Shown: positions 6,601 to 8,503 of the stretch, in pieces
Layout: each line of letters opens with the position of its first letter
Numbering within the stretch: the stretch's first letter is position 1
From: Alphaproteobacteria bacterium
Lineage (GTDB): Bacteria; Pseudomonadota; Alphaproteobacteria; RF32; CAG-239
Direction: 5' to 3'
Assembly (NCBI GenBank): GCA_017479785.1
Contig: JAFVBT010000010.1
Coordinates: 1 to 8,503 of the forward strand
Length of the DNA stretch: 8,503 nt
Notes under the pieces: model-generated
What the model saw: the letters and a program-made list of their open reading frames with translations, nothing else
The model's database searches: none
What the model was told of the DNA's origin: nothing
Translations under genes and position numbers: made by a program

Positions 6601-7589
6601 CCGATGTATGCGTTGCTTTTAGCATTTTTGTTAGGAACTTCGTTTCCCGAAGAATCTGTGGTCGTCGGTGCGTTGTCAATATCTTCGGCAATATACAAAC
6701 CATAAGAAGTGGTGCCGTCAATACTTACTTGGTCTTCCGCACCGACAATCAAGCTGCCGATGTTGCGGATGTTGTGCATCTTCTCATCACTCGGATTATC
6801 ATCCGGTAATTCATCTGTGCTGTTGTAACCGCCCAAGTATAAATCCGTACGCATGGTATTGCGCCATCTTTCATCGGTGCAGTTTGCCGGATCTTCATCT
6901 TCCGGACATTCAAAGGTACGTTGTAAATATTTCGGGTTTTCAAATTCGCCGATTTGAGTGCTGCCGTTAATGGCATTCGGTGTGGAAGCTACAATGGAAT
7001 ATACCGGGGAATCATCACTCGGAAAAACATCTGTATAAGTATCGCCGTTTAAAGACCAGATTCCGCCGATACCACGTGCGTTATGCTGGCTTCTGACATA
7101 TCCGCCGTTGGCTCCGACCAGTGAGGCAATACGCGCCGTGCGTTCTTGTCCTAAGCCGTCATCACCGGCGCCCTTTGCCGGAAACAGCAAAAAGGCCGTC
7201 AGATTATTGCCGTTTTTCACAACGGTAACTTTCGGTTCATTATAGTCGTATAAGGAGCTTGCAGATTTAAATTTATACGGCAGGAAATCAGCCAAATCTT
7301 GATTGGTAATCGGCTTGTATTGTTCTGTAGGCGGGGTTTCGTCATCAGAAACAGCGTCCTGAAATTCTTTCATTAACGGCACATAGTTTGTTGCCATATA
7401 CGATTCGGCCGCACTTACATAGGAACGAATTGTCGTTGCCGTATTAATATCATCAACTTCCATCGTGCGTTCAGCAGATTTTTTATACATTGTCGGCGTT
7501 ACAACCGCTATTAGTCCAAGCATGGCCAACGCTTCAATCATTAAGCCGCCTCTTTCCAGAAGGGTTCTATGTTTTAAGTTGTTTTTCAT
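3612..7589 (-). CDS. Giant type IV prepilin-like surface protein, probable pilus-tip adhesin
   Basis: This 1325-residue protein starts with a short basic leader and a prepilin-like segment, LLERGGLMIEALAMLGLIAV. If E19 is the conserved Glu5, cleavage by a prepilin peptidase would fall between G14 and G15. A hydrophobic helix to about residue 34 and an amphipathic stretch with SYVSAAESYMATNY follow, as in pilins. The rest is a large polar ectodomain rich in Asn, Asp, Gly, Ser and Thr. It contains many short beta-type motifs (GSLIVGA near 275, GSLMAGLRNFFVD near 330, GDLDLARNF near 382, KNGVV near 566 and 699), suggesting repetitive beta-solenoid or tail-fibre-like modules. Cys are few and paired: C228/C237 and C1008/C1013; C1034 lies in QCPPGYSRV. 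A more ordered C-terminal part starts at GGARLSDILP (about 965). Ordinary pilins have 120-200 residues, so this is closer to PilV-type minor pilins, but far larger. AAGGAG (complement of 7597-7602) lies 7 bases before ATG. Function is inferred from architecture only. Confidence 0.72.
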   Translation of the reverse strand: MKNNLKHRTLLERGGLMIEALAMLGLIAVVTPTMYKKSAERTMEVDDINTATTIRSYVSAAESYMATNYVPLMKEFQDAVSDDETPPTEQYKPITNQDLADFLPYKFKSASSLYDYNEPKVTVVKNGNNLTAFLLFPAKGAGDDGLGQERTARIASLVGANGGYVRSQHNARGIGGIWSLNGDTYTDVFPSDDSPVYSIVASTPNAINGSTQIGEFENPKYLQRTFECPEDEDPANCTDERWRNTMRTDLYLGGYNSTDELPDDNPSDEKMHNIRNIGSLIVGAEDQVSIDGTTSYGLYIAEDIDNAPTTTDSSGNEVPNKNAKSNAYIGGSLMAGLRNFFVDKDNLNYGPRTKYNSETGEDEDDGYNFVIDSGTGKVTQYGDLDLARNFYRNDGSTEMPNITIGSGGDSYSNFVIHAQRYDDANHNRNTRLILLGKGDEQGLVRLDTSETYDAFSDSYCPTTGVHGGSINIAKAGDANENKKGKVAVLKTNITGEGATETVQEMKDISHIHYRTAQNFPVAIGENTYVQGLLAADQLDTQKLRTASLSTGSEHVDDEFQWLNVDKNGVVIESTDGQRPEDAAHTTNTEVQFKNKYIKTRIGTEGEEGYNSEIFSIGNVTNIPNEEPWEAYSMHTFVKGNMNLETDPRGELLLHNGKVSQSMKQNHIVIKADDDDTSSYNSNNFGGRNDSGYDNTYNVNFEKNGVVNLIGSNLRVGSVDGQNIRNVFSVNATSAREAMNNRNSVLDKTLEGDSMSAFYRNRYLEDFDIAMHGNVLFTGEDTNGNAVNSRRYMSIGQSTPDRDGAAGIEIVSGNTSAPKAVLVNLSENPTYSYSKNIPSVYGDSIISMYGGAVGNGYLSNNNDLMDEGTVYIRKGGLDALPAVPAATAVAGDANSKTATEQMGFVAAGRFVANNRDANGDLVKVPDLIVDGKYTKYNSAGKAGRYDTYMVNPAYTSVMHDIKLTTRGGARLSDILPNFIIKSIYLSTNDKDDLVSDFSFQHTDNDGVQCGGTTCPGAGSSYWASPYTGYVPAPQCPPGYSRVLTFTPVSMYMAQAGQMAYNSTTGEGASHYTVEEQLMTVNAEAYKGGENGKGDTNLIEDVTPMYRRAKLKLGEESVHSMTLSHRSDIYSDGYSDVVDVSDVTGLEVAGFRDSLSGMYPYILTGGSKDKTAIPFTFQQNTWLKTLSVPMCAEAVTTYGSDACRTHYVRSWALLMGFVYTKDIYNKYLTDTTVRKATNDLYWNVFPVTKGSLEGTATTYCYFNRSNMGTTTDSDASMAAFQGDYSDYFAEDKYMSLETTTVPTSYEKPDDNYRKRLNDPTLKYTEEW

Positions 7590-7618
7590 CTGCTTTCTCC
7601 TTATATAATTTTTGCACC

Positions 7619-8479
7619 TTAGTTACAATTTGGATTGTTAAGATTAACTAATTTCTGACAGTGATGCGCCCTGTCAGAAGTCGGAAATTTTTCATATGCC
7701 ACCAAGCAAGGTCTTGCTGAGTTGCACAGCGTTTTGAAATCTGTGGCATTCCATAGCGGAGCCGCTTTATCAATAGTCGCAAAACTGAACACTTTTTGTG
7801 TCAGATCTTCAATGGCAGATATGGAATCGGATACGGCATCCTGAGCGCGGATAACGCGGGCATTATAGCCGCGTAAATCACACTCAACTTTAGATGTAGA
7901 GCTGTTTTCCGCACAATCAGCCCAACCGTAAACACATCCGTAGCTGGTGGCTTTGGCCATCAGATTTACCAAAGTCGGCAGAGGTCTGGCCACACCATAA
8001 TTTTCAATATCGCTTTCATCTTTAGACAACCATCTGTCCGGTATGGCGGCATAAGACACCATGTAGCGGAATTTTGCCGAAGAGCAATTAACCGGTAAAT
8101 TACCTTCCTGATTCGGATCTTCTATTCTTTTATTGAGGCATATAATCATGTGATGAACATTCAAAATTGCCGAGTTTTGTTCATAACCCAACGGCAAATT
8201 GCACTCATATCTTGTGTATGGCAAAGCAATGTTCTTCGGAATAATAGAGACTTTGTCATAAGGATTTTCCGTATCAACATCACGCCAACCGGTATTGTTT
8301 AAGCGGCGAACTATTTCACAATCCATTGTGCGCGCCATAGCTAAGTGCTCCGCTCTAAATCTGTTTATGATAAGCGAAGCCTTCACCTCGTTAACAGCGT
8401 TTTCCTTATCGGCACGCGGCGAGACGTTGAAGAAACTTAATGCAACCATAATTGTTGCTAAAAGTATCCATATATACAT
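7619..8479 (-). CDS. Membrane-anchored cysteine-rich exported protein, possible pilus accessory
   Basis: I do not recognise this 286-residue protein with certainty. Residues 2-19 (YIWILLATIMVALSFFNV) form a single membrane segment or uncleaved signal anchor, placing the rest outside the cytoplasm. Eleven Cys (54, 93, 114, 132, 182, 189, 200, 252, 258, 274, 285) in an exported domain suggest several disulfides plus one free Cys. The segment RYMVSYAAIPDRWLS (about 138-152), followed by PLPTLVNLM, and the layout of short N-terminal helix then a region like NRFRAEHLAMAR, vaguely recall PilM-type proteins of IncI-like type IVb pilus clusters. That likeness is tentative. GGAG (complement of 8489-8492) lies 9 bases before the ATG at 8477-8479, and an in-frame TGA lies a few codons upstream, which supports the start. 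The giant pilin-like gene follows after 29 bases, so the two are almost surely co-transcribed and may act in the same surface structure. Confidence 0.7.
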   Translation of the reverse strand: MYIWILLATIMVALSFFNVSPRADKENAVNEVKASLIINRFRAEHLAMARTMDCEIVRRLNNTGWRDVDTENPYDKVSIIPKNIALPYTRYECNLPLGYEQNSAILNVHHMIICLNKRIEDPNQEGNLPVNCSSAKFRYMVSYAAIPDRWLSKDESDIENYGVARPLPTLVNLMAKATSYGCVYGWADCAENSSTSKVECDLRGYNARVIRAQDAVSDSISAIEDLTQKVFSFATIDKAAPLWNATDFKTLCNSARPCLVAYEKFPTSDRAHHCQKLVNLNNPNCN

Positions 8480-8503
8480 AGGTTTACACTCCGCTCAATC
8501 TTA

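Overview
The window looks like a chromosomal segment of an AT-rich Gram-negative bacterium. An alphaproteobacterium, perhaps one of the uncultured host-associated lineages, is the best guess. The clues are a YebC with an alphaproteobacterial-type N-terminus (MSGHSQFKNIM), yebC followed directly by ruvC, a CTTGAA-18-CTATAA promoter close to the alphaproteobacterial housekeeping consensus, and a DEAD-box-derived protein ending in an 'NTPAFLL' tail like that of alphaproteobacterial RNA helicases. The taxonomic call is inference only. The genetic code is standard.

Left half, plus strand (1-3326). The window opens inside ftsH, covering the end of the AAA+ domain and the complete zinc peptidase domain. 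A 283-residue remnant of a DEAD-box helicase follows 13 bases later. It keeps only the first RecA-like domain, and most of its helicase motifs are degraded. After a short spacer with a good promoter comes a complete yebC, then ruvC with its ribosome binding site inside the end of yebC. A small GIY-YIG endonuclease gene follows but is split by a one-base frameshift exactly at the YIG motif. ruvC contains a perfect 13-bp inverted repeat with a 4-base loop followed by a T-rich run, an unusual structure inside a coding region.

Middle (3327-3611). This is the only substantial non-coding stretch. It holds a cluster of four related repeats, two direct and two inverted, of the widespread 'GTCATTCTT...' palindromic intergenic type. 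It also holds a strong rho-independent terminator for the minus-strand operon.

Right half, minus strand (8479 to 3612). Two genes 29 bases apart appear to form the end of an operon that enters from beyond the right edge. The first encodes a 286-residue membrane-anchored, cysteine-rich exported protein. The second encodes a 1325-residue protein with a type IV prepilin-like N-terminus (G|GLMIE followed by a hydrophobic helix) joined to a very large polar ectodomain. A pilus-tip or surface adhesin, broadly analogous to PilV-type minor pilins, is the best reading. The two proteins probably work together in a type IV-like pilus or pseudopilus system whose assembly genes lie outside the window.

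The most interesting items are the giant pilin-adhesin with its cysteine-rich partner, the half-helicase, the hairpin inside ruvC, and the repeat cluster.
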